64,000 nucleotides of DNA from Martinezella multihospitum (GTDB lineage: Bacteria > Pseudomonadota > Alphaproteobacteria > Rhizobiales > Rhizobiaceae), in contig NZ_FMAG01000001.1 in NCBI RefSeq assembly GCF_900094585.1, positions 310,001 to 374,000 on the forward strand, written 5' to 3'. Numbering within the stretch: the stretch's first letter is position 1; each line of letters starts with the position of its first letter. The notes beneath the pieces are model-generated. The model was not told the origin of the DNA. It worked only from the letters and a program-made list of their open reading frames with translations, and searched no databases. Both the position numbers and the translations under genes were made by a program. Positions 36,841 to 45,871 of the stretch are shown in pieces.

Positions 36841-36901
36841 GTAAGCCTCACGAGAAAGATCGAACACAAAGCTTGCGACAGGAAATCAAAGGCGCATCCC
36901 T

Positions 36902-37072
36902 TCAATGCCAAGGCGCGGGGGATGTACACCAATAGTAGATCTCGTAGTCGCGCGCGGAGAGCTCTCGCTCGGTGGACTCGGGCCGATCAACCGGCTGGAT
37001 GCGTCCATCCGCATCCCGCAACGCGCGTCCAGCGAAAATCGTCTTCAGGCGGCTAATGACATTCCACTTCAT
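36902..37072 (-). CDS. Small protein of unknown function
   Basis: A 56-residue ORF (starts MKWNVISRLKTIFAGRAL, ends YYWCTSPAPWH). A strong ribosome binding site GGAGGG stands 5 bases before the ATG. The composition is basic at the N-terminus and aromatic at the C-terminus, with no membrane segment. It lies 60 bp after the FMN reductase stop on the same strand and could share its transcript. No family was recognised. Confidence 0.55.
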   Translation of the reverse strand: MKWNVISRLKTIFAGRALRDADGRIQPVDRPESTERELSARDYEIYYWCTSPAPWH

Positions 37073-37132
37073 GTAACCCTCCATTTGGTTGATAGATCCG
37101 AGGCGGTCGAAGGCAATTTGTCCATCAGCCCA

Positions 37133-37693
37133 TCATTCGGCCGCAGCGAGCACCCTTACCGAATGCGGGAAGAAAGCCGAGAGCTCACCGACGACTTCAT
37201 TGATCCGGCTGGCCAGCGGCTCCGAAGAGACCTTGTAGTCGGTAAAATCACGATCAGACGCATAGACAGCGGTTGGCAGGGTGTGTGCCATGAAGAAGCC
37301 GAAGAGCGGCCGCAGCTGATGTTCCACCATCAGCGCATGCCTGTCTCCACCGCCCGTCGCGGTGATGATGATCGGCTTGGCGCGCAGCTCGTGTGGATCG
37401 ATAAGGTCGATCAGATGCTTGAACAGCCCTGGATAGGATCCCTTGAACGTCGGCGAACCGATAATCAGCGCATCCGATGAGACGATATCGTCGATCACGC
37501 CTTTCGCCTGGTCATCGAGATCCTTGCGCCACTGAGCGGCGCCGAGGGACGCACCAACATCATGCAGATCATAGACCTTGCTTGAGAAGCCATATCGCTC
37601 GATTGCCAAATCCGCGACGGTCTGGACCAGCGCGTAAGTCTTCGACGGCCTGTTGAAGCTGCCGGCAATGCCGACGAGTTTGGGCGCACTCAT
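37133..37693 (-). CDS. NADPH-dependent FMN reductase, SsuE/MsuE-like
   Basis: A 186-residue cytoplasmic flavodoxin-like FMN reductase that supplies reduced FMN to monooxygenases. LVGIAGSFNRPSKTYALV is the phosphate-binding loop; ALIIGSPTFKGSYPGLFKHLIDLI and ITATGGGDRHALMVEHQLRPLFGFF are conserved parts of the SsuE/MsuE group. The start at MSAPKLVG has GAAGGG 6 bases before it. No monooxygenase is adjacent. A 25-base element upstream is also found before the ABC operon at 63 kb. Confidence 0.9.
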   Translation of the reverse strand: MSAPKLVGIAGSFNRPSKTYALVQTVADLAIERYGFSSKVYDLHDVGASLGAAQWRKDLDDQAKGVIDDIVSSDALIIGSPTFKGSYPGLFKHLIDLIDPHELRAKPIIITATGGGDRHALMVEHQLRPLFGFFMAHTLPTAVYASDRDFTDYKVSSEPLASRINEVVGELSAFFPHSVRVLAAAE

Positions 37694-38044
37694 TCTCATC
37701 CCTTCCGAAGATCGCATGCGTTTTCGATAATGCAAATATTGTCCATAAAAATAGTAGATTAAAAGGAACAGTGATCTCTGAAGGCATGAGAATTGGAAAA
37801 TCTCTTTCTACGCTGCGGCCAGCTAGATGGGGCGCAACAAATGTCAACCGGCTGAAGAGGTGGGCGACGAACTTGCGTCTTTAAAAATATCACGGACGCC
37901 AAATAGTGGCTGGAATGGGATGCATTGTCGTGCCGAAGCCGGCCCCTCCCGCACACCATTAATGGGGCAGCGGTCCGTTTTTTCAGTCGCGTGGCCAAGG
38001 CGCATCTTGCGACCGGTGTTGATCTGCCGCCGCTCTAAAGAAGC
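37694..38044. other. Intergenic region between the FMN reductase and the enolase-superfamily gene
   Basis: 351 bp with no supportable gene. It holds the shared element at 37739-37763 and the FMN reductase promoter region. The remainder (37800-38040) shows no coding pattern. Confidence 0.6.
37739..37763 (-). promoter_or_regulatory. 25-base element shared with the 63-kb ABC operon
   Basis: The element reads TTGTCCATAAAAAT then AGTAGATTAAA. It matches the sequence at 63290-63314 at 21 of 25 positions, in the same orientation to the gene. It lies 45 bp before the FMN reductase start. The dyad GTC(C/T)A...TAGA resembles LysR-type sites. Confidence 0.5.
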
Positions 38045-39241
38045 TCAATCAAAAAACATATGATCTTCGTCTGTCAGATAAGGCCTCGCCTTTTCCGCAT
38101 TCAGCGTCACCCCTAGGCCAGGAGTATCCCAAACCGCGATGTGGCCATCTACGACCAAAGGCGCCGGCAGCCCATCGACGATATCGTACCACCAGGCCGG
38201 ATCGCCGACGGTATATTCAAAGGCGACATAATTGTGCGGGAGCGCTGCACAGACCTGGACGAGAGCGGCAAGTCCCAACAAACCATTGGCCGTTCCGTGC
38301 GGGGCCATCAGGATACCATGCAGATCGGCATACTCGGCGATCCATTTGAGTTCGGCGATACCGCCGACATCGCAGGGATCGGGGCCGATGATATTGACCG
38401 CCTTACTTTCGATAAGTGGCTTGAAGTTCTGCCTGAGATAGATCTGCTCGCCGGTATGGATCGGTGTCGATGTCGACAAGGTGAGATCACGATAGACGTC
38501 CGCATTGACGAAGGGCGAATAATCGCCGGTCAGCATGTCTTCCAGCCAGACAAGATTGAACGGCTCGACCGCCCTTGCAAAGCGGATCGCATCCGGCACC
38601 GTCCAGCCGGGGCCGCAATCGAGTGCGAGGCCGATCCCGTCACCCAGTTCCTCCTTCATCGCGACAACGCAGGCGACCATATGCTTCAGACCGCGTTCGG
38701 TGAGCAGGCCGCGGTCATGGGCGCCATGCATTCCGCCGGCTTCCGGATCGCCATAGAAGAAATCCGGCACCTCGACCCGCATGCGGCTGTGAAACCCGAT
38801 CGGCTGTTTGACGATAGTGAAGCCCTCACCTGCCGCCTTCATTACGCGGCAGCTCCTGGCATAATCCTCCGGCATGAAGCCGGTCATCGGCTCGCGGACC
38901 GCACCATTATAGACGCGAACACGATCCCGTACCTTGCCGCCCAGAAGCTTGTAGATCGGTACACCCGCCGCCTTGCCGGCAATGTCCCAAAGCGCTATCT
39001 CGATAATGCTGACGACCGCCCCCCAGGGCTTGAAGCCACCGCGCTGCCGGATGCGCAGCATCACACGTTCGACGTCCGTCGGATCAAGGCCGATGAGCGC
39101 ATCCCGGAACGCGAGAATGTAGGGCTTCAGGAACGGCTTCCAGGTTTCCGCCTGCGCATAACCGTCGATACCGGCATCGGTGACTATGCGAATAACGGGG
39201 CTCGAGCCGATGACGGCACATTTGACGTCGACGATCTTCAC
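38045..39241 (-). CDS. Enolase-superfamily (mandelate racemase-type) sugar-acid dehydratase
   Basis: A 398-residue cytoplasmic enzyme of the enolase superfamily that removes water from, or racemises, a sugar acid. Metal ligands: Asp in LALDCGPGWT, Glu in LVWLEDML, Glu in STPIHTGEQIYL. Catalytic positions: Lys in TIVKQPIGFHS, and the His of ILMAPHGTANG. A GTG start (39241) behind AGAGGG fits the family start VKIVDVKCAVIG and lies 11 bp after the TIM-barrel gene. The group includes gluconate, galactonate and rhamnonate dehydratases; I cannot choose. It is the last gene of the LacI-controlled operon. Confidence 0.88.
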   Translation of the reverse strand: MKIVDVKCAVIGSSPVIRIVTDAGIDGYAQAETWKPFLKPYILAFRDALIGLDPTDVERVMLRIRQRGGFKPWGAVVSIIEIALWDIAGKAAGVPIYKLLGGKVRDRVRVYNGAVREPMTGFMPEDYARSCRVMKAAGEGFTIVKQPIGFHSRMRVEVPDFFYGDPEAGGMHGAHDRGLLTERGLKHMVACVVAMKEELGDGIGLALDCGPGWTVPDAIRFARAVEPFNLVWLEDMLTGDYSPFVNADVYRDLTLSTSTPIHTGEQIYLRQNFKPLIESKAVNIIGPDPCDVGGIAELKWIAEYADLHGILMAPHGTANGLLGLAALVQVCAALPHNYVAFEYTVGDPAWWYDIVDGLPAPLVVDGHIAVWDTPGLGVTLNAEKARPYLTDEDHMFFD

Positions 39242-39252
39242 CTTGCTGCCCT

Positions 39253-40008
39253 CTACAAGCCGAGCGAGCGGATATGATCGATCGATCGCTTGGCAAAGCG
39301 CTGCCAATCGGAGGGATTGTCGTGCTCCGCAACAATGTGATCCGCCCGGGTCTTACGGAAGTATGGAACCAGTGCTGCCCAGTCGATGATGCCGTCGCCC
39401 GTCGCGGCCCAGCCGTCGTCGATCGTCGTTCCGAGAGGCGCCATATCCTTGGTCTGGATAGCGATAATACGATCGGCATAGAGCTCCAGTTCGGCAGCAG
39501 GATCGGCACCGGCGCGCGTGATCCAGCCGCAGTCGATCTCGAACAAGACCTCATCACCGGCACCGAAAATGTGATCGATCGGCCTCGACCCGTCCGCGAG
39601 GGGGACATATTCGAAATCATGGTTGTGCCAGGCAACCTTCAAGCCGCGCCGCGCCGCACGTTCGGCGCCCTGCGCAAGCTGCTCGCCGATCCCCTGCCAA
39701 TAATCGGCGGTATCGATACGCTCCTCCTTCGGTACGAAAGGCGGGATCATGTAGGTCGCGCCGAGCGTCTGTGCGATCTCGATGAAGCGATCCGGCTCGG
39801 CGACCAACCCTTTCAGCGGCATATGAAATCCGAAGCAGGCAAGGCCCGCATCATCGATCTGCCGCCGCAACAGCGCGGGATCGCTTTCATAGGCCGGCAG
39901 CCACGGCTCGATCGCGTCATAGCCCAGGGATTTCAGCAGGGGAAACTGCGCGTGAAGCGGCGGGAAGTTCCTCGATGAGTACAGTTGATACGCGATCGGA
40001 TAAGCCAT
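39253..40008 (-). CDS. Xylose-isomerase-like TIM-barrel sugar isomerase/epimerase
   Basis: A 251-residue cytoplasmic TIM-barrel protein of the AP-endonuclease-2/xylose-isomerase group. Metal-ligand regions: AWHNHDFEYVPL, LFEIDCGWITRAG, AIQTKDMAPLG and VAEHDNPSDWQRFA. Members epimerise or isomerise keto sugars or inositol derivatives. Its place between a VOC protein and an enolase-superfamily dehydratase suggests a step in one oxidised-sugar pathway. Confidence 0.88.
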   Translation of the reverse strand: MAYPIAYQLYSSRNFPPLHAQFPLLKSLGYDAIEPWLPAYESDPALLRRQIDDAGLACFGFHMPLKGLVAEPDRFIEIAQTLGATYMIPPFVPKEERIDTADYWQGIGEQLAQGAERAARRGLKVAWHNHDFEYVPLADGSRPIDHIFGAGDEVLFEIDCGWITRAGADPAAELELYADRIIAIQTKDMAPLGTTIDDGWAATGDGIIDWAALVPYFRKTRADHIVAEHDNPSDWQRFAKRSIDHIRSLGL

Positions 40009-40073
40009 GGATCTGCTCTCTGGGGATGAACATCGGAACTGGTCGGCCCTTCGCCGGGAAGGGCCGGCATAAA

Positions 40074-40553
40074 TCAGCCTTGCGGCTCCTTGTCCTTGTC
40101 GAATTCGAGCAACTCGACCATGACACCAAGGTCCTTGACGGTATCGTAATAGGCATAGCGCCCATGACCGCCGTCGAATTCACCACGCTGCAGGAGCTGA
40201 TGGCCCTTGCCCTCGAGAAAGGCATTGCGCTTCGTCAGATTGCGGGTGCGGAACGCGATATGATGGCAGCCCGCCCCCTTTTCCTCCAGCAGGTCGCGCC
40301 AAGCGCTTTTCTCCGGCCCAGGCTGAAGGAACTCGACGTCGATATTTCTGAACTTGAACATCATGATGCGGCAGCCGACGGCGGCAGGCTTGCCGTCGTA
40401 AATTGCCTGCGCCACATCAGGCTCCGCAGCCTTGCCCTCCTTGGGCATGGGTTTTCCCGTCAGATCGGAAAACCATTGCGCTGATTTCACCACATTGTCC
40501 GTGACGAAGCAGATCTGCATGACGGCATCTTCATCGAGAAGTCTTGTATCCAT
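40074..40553 (-). CDS. VOC-superfamily (glyoxalase/dioxygenase-like) protein
   Basis: A 159-residue cytoplasmic VOC protein with paired beta-alpha-beta-beta-beta modules. Segments are MQICFVTDNVVKSAQWFSDLTG, IDVEFLQPGPE, CHHIAFRTRNL and VMVELLEF. His and Glu metal positions are plausible in the second module. The start at MDTRLLDED (40553) follows GAAGGTGAG; the longer frame is not used. The reaction is unknown. It is the fifth gene of the LacI-controlled operon. Confidence 0.82.
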   Translation of the reverse strand: MDTRLLDEDAVMQICFVTDNVVKSAQWFSDLTGKPMPKEGKAAEPDVAQAIYDGKPAAVGCRIMMFKFRNIDVEFLQPGPEKSAWRDLLEEKGAGCHHIAFRTRNLTKRNAFLEGKGHQLLQRGEFDGGHGRYAYYDTVKDLGVMVELLEFDKDKEPQG

Positions 40554-40632
40554 GTCTATCTCACCTTCCGTTCCTATTCGCCGTCGGCGGCAAGAAAGCT
40601 TGCCGCCATGACGAGCGTCATGTTTTCGGTCG

Positions 40633-41877
40633 TTATTTGAGAATCGCCTCGTATTGCTCCTTGAGCGCTGCGACCGCCTCATCCACCGTCATGTCCGGCT
40701 TGCTCCAGTAGTTGAAAGCAACTTCCCATATCGCCGACTGCCAGTCTGCATCGACCATCGAGTGAGGGTTCTGCACCTGGTGCGCGGGGTCCTTCAGCAT
40801 GTCGAGGACATTCCTGGAGCAGGCGTCCAGTGTCGATGGATCGACATCCGTGCGCACGGGCGTCGAGCCTTTTGCCGCCGCGAAAGCGGCATTGATCTTC
40901 GGATCGACGATGAGCTTGGCGAACTCGACTTCCGCGGCATCTTTTTCCGCCGACTGCTTGCCGAGGAGACCCCAGGCGTCGACCGTCACGGACAGCGCCT
41001 TTGCGCCGGGGATCTGAAGGCAGCCGAAGTCCTTGCCGGCTTGCTTGCCGGCCGCGCGCCACTCGCCCTTCATCCAGTCGCCATGGATCTGCATGAGCGC
41101 CTGTCCCTCGATCACCATGTTGGTGGTCATGTTCCAGTCGCGATTGACGGAACCCGGGTCGGAAGCCTGCTGGAACTTGCGCAGCCACTCGAACGCGGTT
41201 CGAAGCTCCGGCGCATCGAGTGCGGCCTCATCCGGCTTCGGTCCGTAGATCCTCATAAAGAGATCGGCGCCGCCGACGCTGGCGACCAAGGTATGGGTGA
41301 GATAGCCGACCTGCCATTGCTGCGCGCCGAGCGCCAGCGGCACGATGCCGGCCTTCCTGATCTTGTCGAAATCGGCGTACATTTCGTCCAGCGACGTCCA
41401 TTTCGAAGGATCGACGCCGGCCTTCTTCGCCGCCTCGATATTGTAATAGAGCATGCCGTCGATATGGATACCGAGCGGGATCTTCATGATCTGGTCGTCG
41501 ACGGTGATCGACTTGGTGACCGAGGGCGGAAACTTGTCCAGTGCTCCATCCGCCTTGAAGACGTCGGTCAGCGGACGGCCGAGCCCCATATTCGTCAGAT
41601 CGCGGTAAACGGCGGGATTGTTTTCGGAAAACACATTCGGAGGCTGGCCGCCCGTTACCAGGTTCATGAGATTGACGTTGGAGCCGGTATCATGCGGGAT
41701 GGTGATATCGATCCACTTGATCCCCTTCTCCTCCGCCGCCTTCTTCAGGACGTTAAGAGCAGCGACCTCAGCCGGTGACGACCATTTCTGGTAGATGACC
41801 AGGTCCTCGGCGTGAACGATCATCGGGCAGATGGCGATCGCCGCCACGAGCCATGCCTTTTTCCAGTTTTTCAGCAT
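40633..41877 (-). CDS. Sugar ABC importer binding protein, family 1 (CUT1)
   Basis: A 414-residue periplasmic sugar-binding protein. The signal peptide WKKAWLVAAIAICPMIVHA is followed by EDLVIYQKWSSP. PLGIHIDGMLYYNIEAAKKAG and GQALMQIHGDWMKGEW are the usual family-1 cleft regions. It is the soluble receptor for the ATPase and permeases upstream in the same operon. The ligand is probably an oligosaccharide or glycoside. Confidence 0.93.
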   Translation of the reverse strand: MLKNWKKAWLVAAIAICPMIVHAEDLVIYQKWSSPAEVAALNVLKKAAEEKGIKWIDITIPHDTGSNVNLMNLVTGGQPPNVFSENNPAVYRDLTNMGLGRPLTDVFKADGALDKFPPSVTKSITVDDQIMKIPLGIHIDGMLYYNIEAAKKAGVDPSKWTSLDEMYADFDKIRKAGIVPLALGAQQWQVGYLTHTLVASVGGADLFMRIYGPKPDEAALDAPELRTAFEWLRKFQQASDPGSVNRDWNMTTNMVIEGQALMQIHGDWMKGEWRAAGKQAGKDFGCLQIPGAKALSVTVDAWGLLGKQSAEKDAAEVEFAKLIVDPKINAAFAAAKGSTPVRTDVDPSTLDACSRNVLDMLKDPAHQVQNPHSMVDADWQSAIWEVAFNYWSKPDMTVDEAVAALKEQYEAILK

Positions 41878-41889
41878 GCGTTCCTCCCA

Positions 41890-42990
41890 CTAGAGCCGCC
41901 GCCCGCTCTGGGCGTCGAAAAGATTCAATTTTGTCCTGGGATAGGTCACGGTAACGAGCTCGCCGGGGCTCAGCCTGGCAGCGCGATCCGGCTCGATGCG
42001 CACCGCGATCAGCGAGGAGCCGAAGCTAAGCGACAGGATCGCGTCGGACCCCGTGCGCTCGACGATACGCACCGGCAGCTCCAGCGAGCAGGCGACAGGA
42101 GACGATACATGACCAATCACGAAATGCTCGGGCCGCATGCCGATGATGATCGGCTGGTCATGGAGCGGATGCTGGGCGCAATAGTCATAGCCGGAAAGAT
42201 CGAAGCGCCGGCCGTCAGCCGCGATCGCGCTCAATCGGTCCCCATCCCGCGCGACCCTGGCTTCGACGAGATTCATTGCGGGCGAGCCGATGAAGCCGGC
42301 GACGAACAGATTCGCCGGCTGTTCGTAGACCTCGTCGGGCGTACCGAACTGCTGGATCGCGCCGCCATTCATCACGGCAATCTTGGTCGCCATGGTCATC
42401 GCTTCGATCTGATCATGCGTGACGTAGACGACGGTCGGCCTGAGCTCCTCGTGCAGCTTCTTGATCTCGAGCCGCATTTCGGTGCGAAGCTTGGCATCGA
42501 GGTTGGACAGTGGCTCGTCGAAAAGAAGCACGTCGGCATGCTTGACCAGGGCTCGCCCGATAGCGACGCGCTGGCGCTGGCCGCCGGAAAGCTGCGCCGG
42601 CTTGCGGCTCATCAGAGATTCGAGCTGCAGCAGGCCCGCCGCCCATTTGATCCGCCGATCAGCCTCTTCCCGCGGCAGCTTCAGCGCCGACAGGCCGAAG
42701 CGCAGGTTCCCCTCCACCGTCTTCGTCGGGTAAAGCGCATAGGACTGGAAGACCATCGCCAGTCCGCGATCCTTGGGATCGAGCTCGGTGACGTCGCGTT
42801 CGCCGATCATGATGCGTCCGCTGGAGACGTCGGCAAGGCCCGCCAGCAGGTTCAGCAATGTGGTCTTTCCGCAGCCGGACGGGCCGAGCAGCACGAGAAA
42901 ATCACTGTGATCGATCGCGAGATTGAGACCGGTGAGGACTTTGACCTCACCAAATTTCTTGACGATATGCTCGAAGGAAACACTTGGCAT
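41890..42990 (-). CDS. Sugar ABC importer ATPase, MalK/UgpC type
   Basis: A 366-residue cytoplasmic ATPase. Walker A LLGPSGCGKTTLLNL, Q-loop AMVFQSYALYPTKTV, signature LSGGQRQRVAIGRAL, Walker B VLLFDEPLSNLDAK, switch VTHDQIEAMTMA. A C-terminal TOBE domain (about 240-366) contains GMRPEHFVIG. It lies 12 bp before the binding-protein start and 8 bp after the permease stop. Confidence 0.96.
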   Translation of the reverse strand: MPSVSFEHIVKKFGEVKVLTGLNLAIDHSDFLVLLGPSGCGKTTLLNLLAGLADVSSGRIMIGERDVTELDPKDRGLAMVFQSYALYPTKTVEGNLRFGLSALKLPREEADRRIKWAAGLLQLESLMSRKPAQLSGGQRQRVAIGRALVKHADVLLFDEPLSNLDAKLRTEMRLEIKKLHEELRPTVVYVTHDQIEAMTMATKIAVMNGGAIQQFGTPDEVYEQPANLFVAGFIGSPAMNLVEARVARDGDRLSAIAADGRRFDLSGYDYCAQHPLHDQPIIIGMRPEHFVIGHVSSPVACSLELPVRIVERTGSDAILSLSFGSSLIAVRIEPDRAARLSPGELVTVTYPRTKLNLFDAQSGRRL

Positions 42991-42998
42991 CCGTTGCC

Positions 42999-43928
42999 CT
43001 AACCCTTGATCGCGCCGGCTGAGATTCCCTGCACGAAGAACTTGCCGAGAAGGAAGTAGATGAACAGAGGCGGAATGGCGGTCAGCAGCGCCGCGGCCAT
43101 ATTGGCATTATAGGCAACCGTGCCCGTCGATACCGTCACCATGTTCGCGAGGTTGACCGTCATCGGCGCCGCACCAAGCCCGCCGAACGTCACGCCGATC
43201 AGATAGTCGTTCCAGATGTGCGTGACCTGCATGATCAGGACGACGATCAGGATATTGCCCGACATCGGCAGGATGATCTCGATGAAGATCTGCCAGAACG
43301 AGCCGGAGTCCATGATTGCCGCTTTGGTGAGATCGGCGGGAATATCCTTGTAGTAGTTCCGAAAGATCAGCGTGAGAACGGGCATGGACAACACGGTATG
43401 GATGAAGGCAACTGCCCAGAGCGAGCCGTAGATTCCCATACCGACCGTGATGACGATCAGCGGATACATGATGATCTGAAACGGCACGAAGGCACAGAGA
43501 AACAGAAGAAACAGGAATGCACCTGTCCACCTGACATTCCACAGCGCGAGGGCATAGCCGGTCACGGCCGATAGTGAAATCGAGGCAATCAACGACGGAA
43601 ACAGGATTGCGACGGAGTTCCAGAAGCCGCCGCGAAGGCCAGTGCAGGTGATGCCGGAGCAGGCCTGGCTCCAGGCATAGATCCAAGGTTCGATCGTCCA
43701 TTCCCGCGGCAGCGAGAAAATGGCACCCTCACGGATCTGGTCCATCGACTTGAACGAGGTGACGACGAGCACATAGAGCGGCACGCAGAAGAAGAGTGCC
43801 GCCATGGAGAGGAAGACAAGCACTGCGATCGAGCGACCCTTGATACGCTTCTTCGCTCTGGGGAACATGACCTCCACCGGTGCTTCAGCAGCAACGACCG
43901 AAGGTCTGGCGGTGGCGATATCGCTCAT
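42999..43928 (-). CDS. Sugar ABC importer permease, MalG-like
   Basis: A 309-residue inner-membrane permease with six predicted spans. KGRSIAVLVFLSMAALFFCVPLYVLVVTSFK (in parts) gives the first span and TSFKS. The coupling loop is TKAAIMDSGSFWQIFIEIILPM, with the C-terminus KFFVQGISAGAIKG. The start MSDIATARPS (43928) overlaps the partner stop as ATGA, so the longer frame is not used. It pairs with the upstream permease. Confidence 0.94.
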   Translation of the reverse strand: MSDIATARPSVVAAEAPVEVMFPRAKKRIKGRSIAVLVFLSMAALFFCVPLYVLVVTSFKSMDQIREGAIFSLPREWTIEPWIYAWSQACSGITCTGLRGGFWNSVAILFPSLIASISLSAVTGYALALWNVRWTGAFLFLLFLCAFVPFQIIMYPLIVITVGMGIYGSLWAVAFIHTVLSMPVLTLIFRNYYKDIPADLTKAAIMDSGSFWQIFIEIILPMSGNILIVVLIMQVTHIWNDYLIGVTFGGLGAAPMTVNLANMVTVSTGTVAYNANMAAALLTAIPPLFIYFLLGKFFVQGISAGAIKG

Positions 43929-44824
43929 GCGCGACCTCCTTTGCGAGCGGCACGCTGCTGCCAGACGGTCAACGCAACCAGGGGCAGGAAGATCACCAGC
44001 GTCACGACAAGCATCATCGAGGCTGCAGCCGACGCGTAGCCGAGATTGCTCTTCTCCGTCATCGCCTTGATGGTGAAATAGGCCGGCAGCCAGGTGGATT
44101 GGCCGGGACCGCCATTGGTCATCGCGACGATGATGTCGTAAGCCTTGATGACGCCGAGGGAGAGCAGGATTGCGCAAGTGAGGAAGGTGAATTTCATCAT
44201 CGGGATGATGACTTCGAGATAGACACGCCAGAGGCTGACGCCATCGATGCGTGCGGCACTCCAGATCTCCTGATTGATGCCCTTCAGGCCGGCGAGCATG
44301 AGCGCCATGTAGAAGCCGGAGCTTTGCCAGACAGATGCGAGAATGATCGCATACATCGCCGTCTGCCCATCATTCAACCAATTGAAGCTGACGCCAGTAA
44401 GGCCGATGCCATGCAGGAAATTTTCAAGCCCGAGCTGCGGATTGAAAATCCAGCGCCAGGCAACGCCCGTGACGATCAGCGAGACGGCGAGCGGATAAAG
44501 GAAAACGGTCCGAAACACATCCTCGCCGCGCCGTTCCCGTTCGATCATGGCGGCAAGAATGAAGCCCAACACAATCGCAAGCGCGCTACCGATTGCCAGC
44601 ACGATCAGATTGCGAAGCGATATCTCCCAGCCCGCATCGGCAAACAGTCTGGTGTACTGGCGGAATGGATTGGACCAGTCGATCTCGTAATCAGGAAGAC
44701 GCCGGCTGCGGGTGAACGAAAGCACGACGGTCCAGACGATCGATCCGATGAACGCGACGACCGTGATCAGTACGGCAGGCGCGAGCGCAAGCTGCGGGGT
44801 GACCCGGCTCCATCTCAATGCCAT
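43925..44824 (-). CDS. Sugar ABC importer permease, MalF-like
   Basis: A 299-residue inner-membrane permease with six predicted spans. PQLALAPAVLITVVAFIGSIVWTV gives the first span, EIWSAARIDGVSLWRVYLEVIIP the coupling loop. It is the first gene of the seven-gene operon. A 14-base palindrome TATTAACGTTAATA lies 55 bp before the ATG. Confidence 0.94.
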   Translation of the reverse strand: MALRWSRVTPQLALAPAVLITVVAFIGSIVWTVVLSFTRSRRLPDYEIDWSNPFRQYTRLFADAGWEISLRNLIVLAIGSALAIVLGFILAAMIERERRGEDVFRTVFLYPLAVSLIVTGVAWRWIFNPQLGLENFLHGIGLTGVSFNWLNDGQTAMYAIILASVWQSSGFYMALMLAGLKGINQEIWSAARIDGVSLWRVYLEVIIPMMKFTFLTCAILLSLGVIKAYDIIVAMTNGGPGQSTWLPAYFTIKAMTEKSNLGYASAAASMMLVVTLVIFLPLVALTVWQQRAARKGGRA

Positions 44825-44878
44825 CGATTTTCCTCCCGATCAGCCTGTGCCGCTTCCTCCAGCGCTTGCACATCCTGA

Positions 44879-44892
44879 TATTAACGTTAATA
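44879..44892. promoter_or_regulatory. Candidate LacI-family operator A
   Basis: A perfect 14-base palindrome TATTAACGTTAATA with a central CG, typical of LacI-family sites. It lies between the divergent sugar operon (55 bp to start) and the aldo/keto reductase gene (65 bp to start), so it could control both. Similar cores occur at 45840 and 48306. Confidence 0.7.
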
Positions 44893-44956
44893 CTAACGCC
44901 TTCTCGATGGGCGTCAAGCAGGTATTTGCCGATCGGGGTCTTTTGGAGGAGACATC

Positions 44957-45763
44957 ATGACAGCTTCGATTCCACGGCTGGGCTTCGGGACTTGGGGGAG
45001 AACGGGCACCGACGGCGTCGCTGCAATCCTCTGTGCCCTCGAAACGGGCTATCGCCACCTCGACACGGCGCAGTCTTATGGCACGGAGGCCAGTGTTGGC
45101 GAGGCAATGCGGCAAAGCAGGCTGAAACGGGAGGAGATCTTCGTTACGACGAAGATCAAGGTGGACAATCTCGACCCCGGAAAATTGCTGCCTTCTCTGC
45201 GTAAAAGCTTGGAAACCATCGGCGTCGATCGGGTCGACCTGACCCTGATCCACTGGCCGCCACCCTATGACCGCATCGAACCGGGAGGCTATCTCGAGCA
45301 AATCGCCGAGGCTCGGGAGATGGGGCTGACGCGCATGATCGGCGTCTCGAACTTTACCATTGCCCTCCTGGAAAAGGCCGAGACGCTTCTCGGCAAAGGA
45401 GCCGTCGCGACCAACCAGATTGAGCTCAACCCCTTGTTCCAGAACCGAAAAATTGCCGTCTATTGCCAGGAACGCGACATCCTTGTCACCTGCTATCAAC
45501 CGATCGCGCAGGGCCGTATGGGCGATATCGAGCAGATGCGGGCGATTGCGGAGCGACATGGGGCAACCGTCGAACAGGTGGCGCTCGCCTACGAACTCTC
45601 CAAAGGCTATGCGGCAATCCCGACCTCGTCGAAGGCGGAACGCATTCGCTCGAACTGGCTGGCACATGAACTTGATCTGACCACCGCCGATATCGAGGCG
45701 ATCGACGCCCTGCCGCAAAGTTCACGGGCGATCGACCCGCCTGGGGCGCCGCTCTGGGACTAG
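44957..45763 (+). CDS. Aldo/keto reductase, 2,5-diketogluconate reductase-like
   Basis: A 268-residue cytoplasmic NADPH-dependent reductase of the AKR5-like group. Tetrad: Asp and Tyr in HLDTAQSYGTEASVG, Lys in IFVTTKIKV, His in LIHWPPPYD. The C-terminal coenzyme motif is IPTSSKAERIRSNW. The short length and opening IPRLGFGTWGR are typical. It is divergent from the LacI-controlled operon and probably shares operator A. It would reduce a keto intermediate of that pathway. Confidence 0.92.
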   Translation: MTASIPRLGFGTWGRTGTDGVAAILCALETGYRHLDTAQSYGTEASVGEAMRQSRLKREEIFVTTKIKVDNLDPGKLLPSLRKSLETIGVDRVDLTLIHWPPPYDRIEPGGYLEQIAEAREMGLTRMIGVSNFTIALLEKAETLLGKGAVATNQIELNPLFQNRKIAVYCQERDILVTCYQPIAQGRMGDIEQMRAIAERHGATVEQVALAYELSKGYAAIPTSSKAERIRSNWLAHELDLTTADIEAIDALPQSSRAIDPPGAPLWD

Positions 45764-45839
45764 CGGATATCAGGTTCGAGCCATCAGGCTGGCCGTCCAA
45801 ACGGAAGCCTCAAAAGCATTACTTTCCACCCACGCGATA

Positions 45840-45849
45840 TTATCGCTAA
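45840..45849. promoter_or_regulatory. Candidate LacI-family operator B
   Basis: TTATCGCTAA with a central CG lies 22 bp before the VOC-lacI pair. It matches the TTA-W-CG-N-TAA core of sites A and C, so autoregulation is likely. Confidence 0.5.
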
Positions 45850-45871
45850 AACAATCCTTTGGAGCTATATC

